A stretch of 64,000 bases of DNA from Alkalibacterium sp. AK22 (GTDB taxonomy: Bacteria > Bacillota > Bacilli > Lactobacillales > Carnobacteriaceae_A): the NCBI RefSeq assembly GCF_000585255.1, contig NZ_JANL01000006.1:83746-147745 (forward strand), in the 5' to 3' direction. Shown piece after piece: positions 23,424 through 31,435 of this stretch. Position 1 is the stretch's first letter. Every line of letters starts with the position of its first letter. A program made the translations under genes and the position numbers. The notes beneath the pieces were generated by a model. It did not search any database. It was given only the letters and a program-made list of their open reading frames with translations, and had not been told where the DNA came from.

Positions 23424-24566
23424 ATGTTAAAAATTAAAAGTTATCAAAAGAAAGATGGCAACACGTATTATAAATTTCAAACGTATCTAGGTGTAGACAA
23501 GGCTGGCAAGCCAATACGAGTTGGAAGAAGTGGATTTACTTCTAAAAGTGAAGCTCGTAAAGAGGCCATGAGATTGAAAGCTCTACATGAAGAATCTGGC
23601 TATCAAAAGCCGACTTATGAAACCTTTGAAGAGATTTATGAGTTATGGTTCAACGTGATCTATAAAGAGGACGTTCGAGAAAGTACCGCTGTTAAAACTA
23701 GAGAGCTATTCGATAACCACATTCTCAAAGACTTAGGCCATTTAAGAATTCAAGCCATCACGCCTACACATTGTCAGGAAGCTGTTTTCAAGTGGTCTGA
23801 ACGTATCTCAAAAGCTAAAGTCATGAAGAACCACTGTAAGCGAATCTTTGACTATGCTATCACCTTAGATAAAATCAGAACCAATCCTATGGAACGTGTT
23901 CATGTTCCAAAGACAAAAAATGAGAATAAACGTGAAATTAAGTTCTATTCAAAAGATGAATTGAAAAGATTCCTCGAATGTGTCAAAGAAGATAATAACC
24001 CTCGCTGGTTTCCATTCTTTCGCTTGCTGGCGTTCTCTGGTATGCGTAAAGGTGAAGCACTGGCTCTCACATGGCAAGACTTCAACTTTGAGGCCAATAC
24101 CGTCACCATAAATAAAACACTGGCTAGAGGCAAGGACAACACGCTGATTGTTCAAAGTACAAAAACAACTGCTGGAGAGCGTACCATTTCTTTAGATCCA
24201 ATCACCATTGATACAATAAAAGACTGGCGAAAAACTCAACGCTTAGACTATTTAAAGCTAGGGATGAACACGAATACACCATCTCAAGTTGTGTTCACTA
24301 CCTTTGATAATGAGTTCATTCAGCACTCCAGCGTTGGTTCATTCATGAATAAGATTATCGAGAAACACTCTTTGAAGCGAATCACTCCACACGAATTAAG
24401 ACACACACATTGTTCTATACTGTTTGAAGCTGGAGCTGGTATCAAAGATGTTCAAGAGCGTTTAGGCCATTCTTCTTATGAGGTCACTATGAACATTTAT
24501 ACACACGTGACTGAAGAAGCTAAAGAGAAAACCGCTGATATATTCGCTCAACACGTTGGCTTCTAG
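23424..24566 (+). CDS. int: tyrosine integrase of the island
   Basis: The 380-residue protein has an N-terminal arm-binding domain (KIKSYQKKDGNTYYKFQTYL), a SAM-like core-binding domain (about 65-165) and a catalytic domain. The catalytic residues visible are Arg208 (FSGMRKGEAL), His323 and Arg326 (HELRHTHC), His349 (LGHSS) and Tyr359 (NIYTHV). It should recombine the 14-bp repeats, inserting the island at tRNA-Val. AAAGGGAGAG precedes the ATG. It lies 260 bases from the tRNA, reads toward it and follows the repressor gene in the same direction. Confidence 0.94.
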   Translation: MLKIKSYQKKDGNTYYKFQTYLGVDKAGKPIRVGRSGFTSKSEARKEAMRLKALHEESGYQKPTYETFEEIYELWFNVIYKEDVRESTAVKTRELFDNHILKDLGHLRIQAITPTHCQEAVFKWSERISKAKVMKNHCKRIFDYAITLDKIRTNPMERVHVPKTKNENKREIKFYSKDELKRFLECVKEDNNPRWFPFFRLLAFSGMRKGEALALTWQDFNFEANTVTINKTLARGKDNTLIVQSTKTTAGERTISLDPITIDTIKDWRKTQRLDYLKLGMNTNTPSQVVFTTFDNEFIQHSSVGSFMNKIIEKHSLKRITPHELRHTHCSILFEAGAGIKDVQERLGHSSYEVTMNIYTHVTEEAKEKTADIFAQHVGF

Positions 24567-24752
24567 CTATAATCATCCATGTATCACTCTGGAATCGCCT
24601 CTGAATCGCCCTCACACCACAGGATGGAGGCACAAAAAAAGAGAGTATCAATGAACGACACTCTCAAGGTTATGTATGCAAAAGATGAAGCTGAAAGTTT
24701 AGTTTTTTTTACGAGAACACTTGTTTGTATGCAACAGTACCATGCAACAATT

Positions 24753-24811
24753 AAAAAAAGAAGCTTCCATACGCTTGATGAATACCGTCATACCAGCGTT
24801 TTGGAGGCTTC
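24753..24811 (-). terminator. island-supplied terminator behind tRNA-Val
   Basis: On the minus strand GAAGCCTCCAAAACGC pairs with GCGTATGGAAGCTTC and is followed by seven T residues. It lies on the island side of the attachment core, replacing the chromosomal terminator now stranded at 13746-13796. Confidence 0.7.
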
Positions 24812-24824
24812 AATTATAAAATGT

Positions 24825-24838
24825 ATGGTCCCTACTGG
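24825..24838. repeat. right attachment repeat in the tRNA 3' end
   Basis: This is the second copy of ATGGTCCCTACTGG; it covers the acceptor and part of the T-stem of tRNA-Val, so integration leaves the tRNA intact. Confidence 0.85.
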
Positions 24839-24898
24839 GCTCGAACCAGTGACCCCTACCTTGTCGAGGTAGTGCTCTCCCAACTGAGCTAAGGAACC
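24826..24898 (-). tRNA. tRNA-Val (anticodon GAC)
   Basis: The 73-base minus-strand sequence folds as a full cloverleaf. Acceptor is GGTTCCT/AGGGACC with one G-U pair, D-arm GCTC/GAGC, anticodon stem CTACC/GGTAG, variable GGGTC and T-arm ACTGG-TTCGAGC-CCAGT. The discriminator is A and CCA is not encoded. The seven-base loop is TCGACAA, so the anticodon is GAC, but position 33 is C instead of the near-universal U. It is the integration target of the island. Confidence 0.85.
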
Positions 24899-24919
24899 GT
24901 AATGGGTCATTCCTATATG

Positions 24920-24948
24920 AGTATACTAAATCCATTGTAACTTGTAAA
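24920..24948 (-). promoter_or_regulatory. promoter of tRNA-Val
   Basis: On the minus strand TTTACA and TATACT are separated by exactly 17 bases, about 20 bases before the tRNA 5' end. Confidence 0.75.
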
Positions 24949-25037
24949 CCTTTTTCTGCTTTTTAATGGTCCTTCCTTTTCTTTTTATGTGAAATCGGTC
25001 ATAATGGATACGACAGCATCAGGAAGGAAACGATTAA

Positions 25038-26327
25038 ATGGATACTAGTAAACTAAGTAAATTTTACCGAAAAACCCTGCACGAAAAGATTGAATCTCTC
25101 TATAAAGCCGGTGTGATTACCGAAGCAGAACAGACTCTCCTGCTGGAAGGTCGGCTGGATTTACCGGCTGACACTGGGGACAATATGATCGAGAACTATC
25201 TCGGCAATTTCTCTCTCCCTTTTGGAGCAGCTATGAACTTTGTCATAAACGGTCAGGAAAAAGTTATCCCGATGGCGATTGAAGAACCGTCTGTTGTAGC
25301 AGCGGCCAGTTTCGCTGCAAAACTGGCTGGTTCAGCGGGTGGCTTTGAAACAACGGTCACCAAGCGTGATATGATCGGACAGGTCACCTTAAAAGGAATT
25401 ATCGACTACGACGGTGCCGAGCGGGCCATCATGAACTCCAAGCAAGCCATTTTAGACCGGGCTAATGAGGCTCATCCCTCCATTGTCAAGAGAGGGGGCG
25501 GGGCGAGAGACCTGGAAGTGCGGCAGCTTCATGATGAAAGCCAGGTAAACCTCCCCTCCTTTCTTTCTGTTCATGTGCACGTGGATACACAGGAAGCCAT
25601 GGGTGCCAATATTATCAATACCATGATGGAAGGCATTGCTCCTTATATCGAAGAACTGACCGGCGGGACGGCTCTTTTGCGTATTTTATCAAACTATGCG
25701 ACAGAAAGCCTCGCCACCGCCCGCTGTACGATACCCGCACACACATTGAAAACTGGACACTTTTCCGGCGAAGACGTCCGCGACCGGATTATTGAAGCCA
25801 CTCAAGTTGCCACAATTGATCCTTATCGGGCCGTGACACACAATAAGGGCATCATGAACGGTGTCGATGCCGTCGTCACCGCCACCGGAAACGACTGGCG
25901 GGCAGTAGAGGCCAGTGTTCATGCGTTCGCTTCCCGTTCAGGCCAGTACCGCTCGCTCACTCAGTGGGAAAAAAATGACGCTGGTGATCTTGTCGGCCGA
26001 CTGACTCTTCCCTTGCCTATCGGTACAGTCGGCGGAGCCATCTCAATTCACCCGGCAGCCAAGCTGGCGCATCAGATGCTTGGTCATCCCAACGCCATGG
26101 AACTGTCCGGTATTCTCGCTACTGTCGGTCTCGCCCAGAATCTGGCCGCTGTCCGGGCTCTGGTCACAGATGGCATTCAAAAAGGCCACATGGGGCTCCA
26201 TGCCCGCTCTTTGGCTATCAGTGCCGGTGCCAAAGGCCCTGAAGTCCAGCACGTCGCTGACCAGTTGAAGAAAGCTCCTCATATGAATCTGGAAGCAGCC
26301 CGGACGATTCTGAACAGTCTGAATTGA
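25038..26327 (+). CDS. mvaA: hydroxymethylglutaryl-CoA reductase, class II
   Basis: The 429-residue length and the N-terminus (FYRKTLHEKIESL, then ENYLGNFSLPFGAAMNFVINGQ) fit bacterial class II HMG-CoA reductases, which form mevalonate from HMG-CoA. MAIEEPSVVAAAS contains the catalytic glutamate, HNKGIMNGVDAVV the catalytic lysine, GTVGGA the cofactor loop and GHMGLHARSLA the catalytic histidine region. It works with the HMG-CoA synthase at 40.9 kb in isoprenoid synthesis. It is monocistronic with AAGGAAAC before the ATG and is the first chromosomal gene to the right of the island. Confidence 0.95.
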   Translation: MDTSKLSKFYRKTLHEKIESLYKAGVITEAEQTLLLEGRLDLPADTGDNMIENYLGNFSLPFGAAMNFVINGQEKVIPMAIEEPSVVAAASFAAKLAGSAGGFETTVTKRDMIGQVTLKGIIDYDGAERAIMNSKQAILDRANEAHPSIVKRGGGARDLEVRQLHDESQVNLPSFLSVHVHVDTQEAMGANIINTMMEGIAPYIEELTGGTALLRILSNYATESLATARCTIPAHTLKTGHFSGEDVRDRIIEATQVATIDPYRAVTHNKGIMNGVDAVVTATGNDWRAVEASVHAFASRSGQYRSLTQWEKNDAGDLVGRLTLPLPIGTVGGAISIHPAAKLAHQMLGHPNAMELSGILATVGLAQNLAAVRALVTDGIQKGHMGLHARSLAISAGAKGPEVQHVADQLKKAPHMNLEAARTILNSLN

Positions 26328-26346
26328 ATCAGTTCCTGATCAAAGT

Positions 26347-26396
26347 AAAAGAACTGACTTACCGAAAAGCTGCTTGCTCTTCAGTCGTCAGTTCTT
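26347..26396. terminator. bidirectional terminator between mvaA and the MATE gene
   Basis: AAGAACTGAC pairs with GTCAGTTCTT across about 30 bases that hold a further small hairpin; A and T runs flank the stem. Confidence 0.75.
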
Positions 26397-26398
26397 CT

Positions 26399-27757
26399 TT
26401 ATCTTATTCTCATCCATCTGGGACGGCGGATTTTTAACCGCCCTGGCTTCCCTTTTCTGATTCGTTTGTTTGGATCAATGACTATCGCAATAATCAATAA
26501 GATCAAAGCTTCAGTCAGCACATATGAGAGCCAGACACCGTTCATTCCGAGCAACCGACTCAAAATCAGAGCCAGTGGAATGATAATCAGACCCCCTCTC
26601 AGTAAGGAAAAGGCCAGAGCCCGATTCGGCTGATCTGTTGCTCCAAAATAACTGGTCAGAATCGTGTTCATGCCGGCAAAGACAAAACCAATAAAGTAAA
26701 GAAGCAGACCATTGGTTGCCATACCGGCGATATGACTACTGCCTTCACTGTTGAAGGCTGCGATGATTGGGTCCCGAAACAGGGCTGTGCCCCCATAAAC
26801 AAGCAGGCTCAGCACTAGCGTAGTGATCAGGGACAGTGTCAGAACCTGCTTCATCTGTTTCAGATTCTGAAGGCCGTAACTTTCGCTGATCAGCGGCTGT
26901 GCCCCTTGGGCCACACCAGCAAAGAGGGCCATGACGACAAAAGCGATATTAGCAATAATACCGTAAGCAGCCAAGCCGTTATTGCCTTCCAAACTGAATA
27001 TAATCAGATTAAAGGCAAACAGGACCACCGAAGCAGACAGTTCATTGATAAAGGCCGAGGCCCCCAGGTGTGTCACATCCCGAATGATCCAGCCTTCGAT
27101 TTTCTGGACCTTCAGTTTCAGCTGATTAACTGGCTTAAAGAAATGAATCGCCAGAATAAGCAAACTGATGATTGGAGAGACACTGGTCGCTAGGGAAGCT
27201 CCGAACATCCCGAGCTGCATTGGAAAGATAAAGATATAATCCAGGATTACATTAATTATACTGCCGATCACCATACCATACATAGCCAGTGACGGATCGC
27301 CGTCATTGCGCACGAAAGACAGCAACATATTATTGACCACAAAAAAAGGCGCAAAAGTCAGAATCGTCCGCAGGTAAACCGTGGTCATTTCCATTGTTTC
27401 TGCATCTGCTCCCATGATCTGGGCGATTATTTCGGCTCCAAAGCGACCCACAACCATAAACAGCAGACCCATGATTACAGCAAACAAAAAAGTCTGAGAG
27501 TAGACCCGATTGGCTTGCTCCGTCTTGTGCCGCGACAATAGTATCTTGTAGCGTGTCGCTCCCCCCAGCCCTAGCATCAGTCCGAAACCGTGAATAATGC
27601 CGAATGCCGGAATACTCAGGTTTAAAGAAGCAATCCCAACCGGACCGAGTGCCTGAGCAATGAATAAGGTGTCCGCCAGAATATAGAAAGAGATGCCGAG
27701 CATCCCAAGCATATTCAGGCTGACGTATTTAAAAAACAGCTTCATACTGCGCTGCAT
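26399..27757 (-). CDS. MATE family multidrug exporter
   Basis: The 452-residue protein has twelve predicted membrane helices in two related halves and typical MATE features (LNLSIPAFGIIHGFGLMLGLGGATRYKI near residue 45, FNLIIFSLEGNNGLAAYGI in the second half, ISESYGLQNLKQM). MATE proteins export cationic drugs in exchange for Na+ or H+. The gene is single. In its upstream region two related sequences (AGTAAACCTTAGACTAG and AGTAAACTAGAGCAGTCTA) may be operator sites of an unlinked regulator. Confidence 0.9.
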   Translation of the reverse strand: MQRSMKLFFKYVSLNMLGMLGISFYILADTLFIAQALGPVGIASLNLSIPAFGIIHGFGLMLGLGGATRYKILLSRHKTEQANRVYSQTFLFAVIMGLLFMVVGRFGAEIIAQIMGADAETMEMTTVYLRTILTFAPFFVVNNMLLSFVRNDGDPSLAMYGMVIGSIINVILDYIFIFPMQLGMFGASLATSVSPIISLLILAIHFFKPVNQLKLKVQKIEGWIIRDVTHLGASAFINELSASVVLFAFNLIIFSLEGNNGLAAYGIIANIAFVVMALFAGVAQGAQPLISESYGLQNLKQMKQVLTLSLITTLVLSLLVYGGTALFRDPIIAAFNSEGSSHIAGMATNGLLLYFIGFVFAGMNTILTSYFGATDQPNRALAFSLLRGGLIIIPLALILSRLLGMNGVWLSYVLTEALILLIIAIVIDPNKRIRKGKPGRLKIRRPRWMRIR

Positions 27758-28015
27758 AATATCCCTCCAGCCTTGAAAAGTAAACCTTAGACTAGCTTAC
27801 TCATTCACCCCCCTGAAGTCAACCGTCTCTTACAATAAGTAAACTAGAGCAGTCTAATTTAGTATTCCAGTACTTCAAATAAATAAGCTCGTTTTTTCAC
27901 ATAGTTATTTTCTCATCAACCGGCCTTTCTCAAACGGACCGGTATCCTGTCAGCTTCACCTCACTGTTGGTTTGACGCTTTTTAAATGCATCCTGAACAG
28001 AAAGGAGGAAGAACA

Positions 28016-28441
28016 ATGGAGATGCGTGTGTGTCCGTACCTGATGCTGGATGGAACAGCACAGGAAGCGGCGGCCTTTTATGCTAATGTTTTCAAAACAA
28101 AAGTGGAAAGCCTGGAATTTTCCAAAGACTGGCCTCAGGAATTCGACAACAACATACCGGAAGGCTACGAAGAACGAGTAGTTCACGCTCACCTGCACAT
28201 AGGAAGTACCTGCCTTATGCTGGCAGATACTTTCCCCGACACCAGCCATACCGCCGGCAATACGATTACACTGATGCTTTCAATGGACAGCGGAGAGGAA
28301 GCACGCCGGATCTATGAGCAGCTGGCTGCTGAGGGAGAAGTCATCCTCTGCATGACCGAAACGAGCTTCAGCCCTGCTTATGCCTGTGTGCGTGACAAAT
28401 TTGGAATCGAATGGCAGATCATAACCCCTACAGACAGCTGA
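28016..28441 (+). CDS. VOC-superfamily protein, PhnB-like
   Basis: The 141-residue product begins at ATG 28016, seven bases after AAAGGAGG; the frame extends further up without a better site. MRVCPYLMLDGTAQEAAAFYANVFKTKV is the opening of PhnB/DUF899-type glyoxalase-fold proteins, and GIEWQIITP closes them. Members bind a metal between two halves. Several are annotated as 3-demethylubiquinone methyltransferase, a label that is usually wrong. Substrate unknown. Despite the PhnB name there is no evidence that it acts with the phosphonate-type transporters downstream. Confidence 0.85.
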   Translation: MEMRVCPYLMLDGTAQEAAAFYANVFKTKVESLEFSKDWPQEFDNNIPEGYEERVVHAHLHIGSTCLMLADTFPDTSHTAGNTITLMLSMDSGEEARRIYEQLAAEGEVILCMTETSFSPAYACVRDKFGIEWQIITPTDS

Positions 28442-28493
28442 ACTAATTTAGCGCCCACCTTTTATAATAGCGGCCCTGACTTGATCACACAAT

Positions 28494-28534
28494 CCCCCTG
28501 AAGCAGGTGCTTATAGAGCAGCCCGCTTTAGGGG
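28494..28534. repeat. IS-end-like hairpin, copy A
   Basis: CCCCCTGAAGC...GCTTTAGGGG forms a stem and is followed by AAGTGTGTATGC. The block aligns well with 33306-33348, suggesting two diverged copies of one element end. No transposase remains. Confidence 0.4.
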
Positions 28535-28556
28535 AAGTGTGTATGCTGAAACATCC

Positions 28557-28800
28557 CTATTCAGATAAAACGGATAAACGGCCCTTCCATGTCGGCTCGT
28601 AAAAACTAGCAGTCTGCTCTGGATCCAGCCAGTCATTTGGCCAGAAGGTGTGCATTTTCTTTTCCGTGACCACCCTGTAGCCTAACCTATGCGCAAGCTT
28701 GACCGTTGCATCGATGCAGTACAGGGTTTCGGCTCAGGTTATCTCAAGCGTTTCTGTGACCAACCAATCCAGCAGCTCTTACCGTTTTGTGTGGTAGAAG
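28557..28800 (-). pseudogene. isochorismatase-family hydrolase remnant
   Basis: Minus-strand translation from about 28800 gives ELLDWLVTETLEIT, a TGA, then AETLYCIDATVKLAHRLGYR, VVTEKKMHTFWPNDWLDPEQ and a final TAG. CIDAT...A..LGY.V is the nucleophile region of isochorismatase/cysteine hydrolases; the TGA replaces the Gly codon of the usual TGAET. A TAA also interrupts the frame upstream and the N-terminal half is gone, so the gene is dead. It lies beside an IS-end-like hairpin. Confidence 0.65.
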
Positions 28801-28812
28801 GCATGAGGACGC

Positions 28813-28857
28813 AAAGAACCCCAATCCGTCGTTAACTTGACGAGATTGGGGTTCTTT
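28813..28857. terminator. terminator of the phnDCEE operon
   Basis: AAGAACCCCAATC pairs with GATTGGGGTTCTT around a CGTC/GACG inner stem, 40 bases past the last phnE. Confidence 0.8.
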
Positions 28858-28897
28858 ATTTATAGTCTGCCTGCCAGGCAGGCTGGACAGCCTTATT

Positions 28898-29710
28898 TTA
28901 TCCGTTTACCAAACGTTCACGCAGTTTGTTTGAGAAAATCTCAACAGCGAGGATCAGAACAACCAGCCCGATCAGGATCGAACCGACTTCGCTCCAGCGA
29001 TAAGAACGCATAGCAAAGATTAATGGCGCTCCGATTCCCCCGGCCCCTACCAGCCCAAGAATTGTCGCATCACGCAGGTTCATGTCGTAACGGTAGATGG
29101 TTACCGACAGGAAGCTGGAGAACAGCTGGGGCAGGATGCCGTAGCGGACTTTCTGATAAGTCGTGCAGCCCATGGACGTCATGGCTTCTAGGACACCTCG
29201 GTCCAGGTTCTCGATGACATCCACATACAGACGGGAAATCATGCCAATCGAGGTCAAAGACATCGTTAAAACACCCGCATAGGGCCCAGGTCCTGTTACA
29301 CGAATAAACATCAGTCCGTATACCAGAGACGGGATGGTTCGGATAAAGATCACGACCAGTCGAGTCACAAAAGCAACCGGACGGGAGACGATACTTGGCG
29401 ACATGAGAAATGAAATCGGAATCGCCAGGAAAGAACCGAATACGGTTCCTAAAAATGCGATAGCGATGGTCTCAAATAAGAGCGACGGCACTCCCCCACC
29501 AGAAGTGAAATCAAACAAAAACTCAAGGTCTGGTGAAAACAGACCGCTGAATATATTGGAAGCGATTTGCGTTCCTCTCTGATCGAAGCCTGTAATGTTC
29601 ACACCCATGAAAGACCAGATAATCAGAGCGATCAGGATGGCCGCAATTGTTGACAGGTAAAGCTTGCGGTTAGGTTCTTTATCAAGTTGCAATTGTACTG
29701 CTTTGTTCAT
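28898..29710 (-). CDS. phnE: phosphonate-type ABC permease (second PhnE of system 1)
   Basis: The 270-residue protein has about six membrane helices and the PhnE signature region (FIRTIPSLVYGLMFIRVTGPGPYAGVLTMSLTSIGMISRLY), followed by an EAA-like loop (VLEAMTSMGCTTYQKVRYGILPQ) and RDATILGLVGAGGIG. It pairs with the permease encoded 16 bases upstream. PhnCDE-type importers take up phosphonates, phosphite or phosphate esters. No C-P lyase gene is seen in the window. ATG 29710 has AAAGGAGCGG upstream. Confidence 0.92.
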   Translation of the reverse strand: MNKAVQLQLDKEPNRKLYLSTIAAILIALIIWSFMGVNITGFDQRGTQIASNIFSGLFSPDLEFLFDFTSGGGVPSLLFETIAIAFLGTVFGSFLAIPISFLMSPSIVSRPVAFVTRLVVIFIRTIPSLVYGLMFIRVTGPGPYAGVLTMSLTSIGMISRLYVDVIENLDRGVLEAMTSMGCTTYQKVRYGILPQLFSSFLSVTIYRYDMNLRDATILGLVGAGGIGAPLIFAMRSYRWSEVGSILIGLVVLILAVEIFSNKLRERLVNG

Positions 29711-29726
29711 GTTGTCCGCTCCTTTA

Positions 29727-30554
29727 CTAGGTTAGTTTCATCCGGAAGTATTCACTGATGCGTTCGATGATGAAGACAACGACCATCAGGATCAGCAGGA
29801 CCATCCCGACACTCGGGTAGTCTCTCCAGCCTAGTCGCTCGTCAAGCAAGAGACCGACTCCACCGGCTCCTACATAACCAAGAATTGCCGCATAGCGGAT
29901 GTTTCCTTCAAAAGCATACAAGGATACAGACAGGTAGGTCGGCAGAACATCCGGTACGATGGCATAGCGGAAAGCCTGGACCTTAGACAGTCCCATGGAT
30001 TCGTGAGCTTCAAAAGCTCCCATGTCGACGTTCTCGATATGCTCGTACATCAGCTTGCCGATATAAGATAAGGTAAACAGGAAGATAGCTACCGTTCCCG
30101 CCATGGTTCCCAGACCGAATACAAAAGTGGCGATCAGGGCTGTGATCAATGTCGGCAAGGTTCTTAAAATACTCAAAAACAGTTTAAAGAATCCATTGAG
30201 TATACGATTTTTAATGATATTGCTAGATGACAGCAAAGCAAAAGGAATGGCGAGAAGTGCTCCTGCAATCGAACCGAGCAGGGACATCTGAATCGTGTCA
30301 AACAGCGGGCCCCAAATATTGTTCAAAAAGTTGAGGTTAGGTGGGAACATGTCTGTCAGAATAATGACAAACTGATAGCCTCGAGTACGCAAGGCAGACA
30401 GGTCCACATTGGTGGCTTCCCAGGACAGAACCGTCACCAGCAACACAACAAGCAGAACCAGCGGTGTTCTTGACGCGCGCTGCTTGACTTCCTTGCCGTT
30501 GGACAGCGTGTATGTCTTGGGCTTAAAAATTTGATCGTAGATTGGTTCTTTCAT
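29727..30554 (-). CDS. phnE: phosphonate-type ABC permease (first PhnE of system 1)
   Basis: The 275-residue protein has a cytoplasmic N-terminus (MKEPIYDQIFKPKTYTLSNG), six helices, ILRTLPTLITALIATFVFGLGTMAGTVAIFLFTLSYIGKLMYE and the docking loop AFEAHESMGLSKVQAFRYAIVPD, ending with RYAAILGYVGAGGVG. It follows phnC by 12 bases and precedes the second phnE by 16, so the two form a heterodimeric channel. GGAGGGGCGAC before ATG 30554 is a strong ribosome site. Confidence 0.92.
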   Translation of the reverse strand: MKEPIYDQIFKPKTYTLSNGKEVKQRASRTPLVLLVVLLVTVLSWEATNVDLSALRTRGYQFVIILTDMFPPNLNFLNNIWGPLFDTIQMSLLGSIAGALLAIPFALLSSSNIIKNRILNGFFKLFLSILRTLPTLITALIATFVFGLGTMAGTVAIFLFTLSYIGKLMYEHIENVDMGAFEAHESMGLSKVQAFRYAIVPDVLPTYLSVSLYAFEGNIRYAAILGYVGAGGVGLLLDERLGWRDYPSVGMVLLILMVVVFIIERISEYFRMKLT

Positions 30555-30566
30555 TGTCGCCCCTCC

Positions 30567-31352
30567 TTAGACTTCCGCTTCTTCAACATCGTCCATTTTC
30601 GGAACATTGTCCAGGCTGCCGTAGATTTCGTCTAGAACATCCTGAGTCACTTCCTCCGACTTGCCATCGTAGACGACTTCACCTTTACGAATCCCAATCA
30701 CGCGGTCCGCATATTCCAGAGCCAGTTCGACGTGGTGGATATTGATCAAAATCGACATATTCGTTTCTTTGTTGATGCGTTTAAAGTCATCCATGACGAC
30801 TTTGGCTGTCACCGGGTCCAGTGAGGCCACCGGTTCGTCCGCCAGAATGATATCCGGATTTTGAGCAATCGTACGGGCCAGAGCCACACGCTGCTGCTGA
30901 CCACCGGAAAGCTGGTCGACACGGTTGTATGCCTTATCCAGGATGCCTACTTTATCCAGTGCTTCCAGTGCTTCAACTTTTTTCTCTTTAGGAAAAATAC
31001 CAAGGAACTTTCTCCAAGCAGACAGATCCGGTACAGAAGAGATCAGCACATTGTTGATTACACTGGTACGGGTCACAAGGTTGAACGACTGAAAAATCAT
31101 ACCGATTTTACGACGGAAGTCACGAACCTGCTTGCCTTTCAGTTTACCCACATTGACGTTGTTGACAGTCAGTGTGCCTTCGTTGATTTCGTGCATTCGA
31201 TTGATACAACGGATCAGCGTGGATTTACCTGCACCGGACAAGCCGATGATGGCGACAAATTCTCCCTGGTCGATGGTTAAATTGACATTGCTTAAAGCCG
31301 TTACCCCGTTCGGATACGTTTTGTTGACATCTTTGAATTCTATCATGATCAA
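30567..31352 (-). CDS. phnC: phosphonate-type ABC ATPase (PhnC, system 1)
   Basis: The 261-residue ATPase has Walker A GLSGAGKSTLIRC (residues 37-49), signature LSGGQQQRVALART and Walker B IILADEPVASLDP, all characteristic of the PhnC family. The start is TTG 31352 or ATG 31346; GAGAGG is well placed for the TTG. It follows phnD after an 83-base gap that contains a hairpin likely to reduce read-through, so the lipoprotein is made in excess of the ATPase. Confidence 0.93.
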   Translation of the reverse strand: MIMIEFKDVNKTYPNGVTALSNVNLTIDQGEFVAIIGLSGAGKSTLIRCINRMHEINEGTLTVNNVNVGKLKGKQVRDFRRKIGMIFQSFNLVTRTSVINNVLISSVPDLSAWRKFLGIFPKEKKVEALEALDKVGILDKAYNRVDQLSGGQQQRVALARTIAQNPDIILADEPVASLDPVTAKVVMDDFKRINKETNMSILINIHHVELALEYADRVIGIRKGEVVYDGKSEEVTQDVLDEIYGSLDNVPKMDDVEEAEV

Positions 31353-31376
31353 TTGGTTCCTCTCTGGAGATATTCA

Positions 31377-31418
31377 CAAAAAGAAAGCCAGGAGAGGGCG
31401 CTCCCAGCTTTTCTTTTG
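31377..31418 (-). terminator. internal attenuating hairpin between phnD and phnC
   Basis: On the minus strand AAAGAAAAGCTGGGAG pairs with CTCCTGGCTTTCTTT and is followed by TTTTG. Its location inside the operon suggests partial termination. Confidence 0.65.
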
Positions 31419-31435
31419 TATCGATACATTCTTGT

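Larger units (their letters stand above)
13806..24838. mobile_element. PICI-like integrated island with restriction-modification cargo
   Basis: An 11.0-kb AT-rich block is bounded by identical 14-bp repeats ATGGTCCCTACTGG (13806-13819 and 24825-24838), the right one inside tRNA-Val. Order from the right end: tyrosine integrase, CI-like repressor, divergent Cro-like and AlpA/Xis-like genes, two small genes, pri, rep, iteron origin, YozE-like gene, then endonuclease, controller and methylase, and a 65-residue gene at the left end. Integrase-repressor-divergent AlpA-pri-rep-origin is the defining layout of phage-inducible chromosomal islands. I see no terminase small subunit, capsid or redirecting genes, no relaxase and no conjugation genes. 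Mobilisation by a helper phage is therefore inferred. Confidence 0.85.

Noticed and set aside
24579..24872. 97-codon plus-strand ORF ending in MVPTGLEPVTPTLSR
   Set aside because: It runs through the tRNA-Val gene on the opposite strand; this ending is a well-known false translation of tRNA antisense.
27986..28015. Longer start for the VOC protein
   Set aside because: The ten upstream codons precede and include the AAAGGAGG site, so ATG 28016 is preferred.
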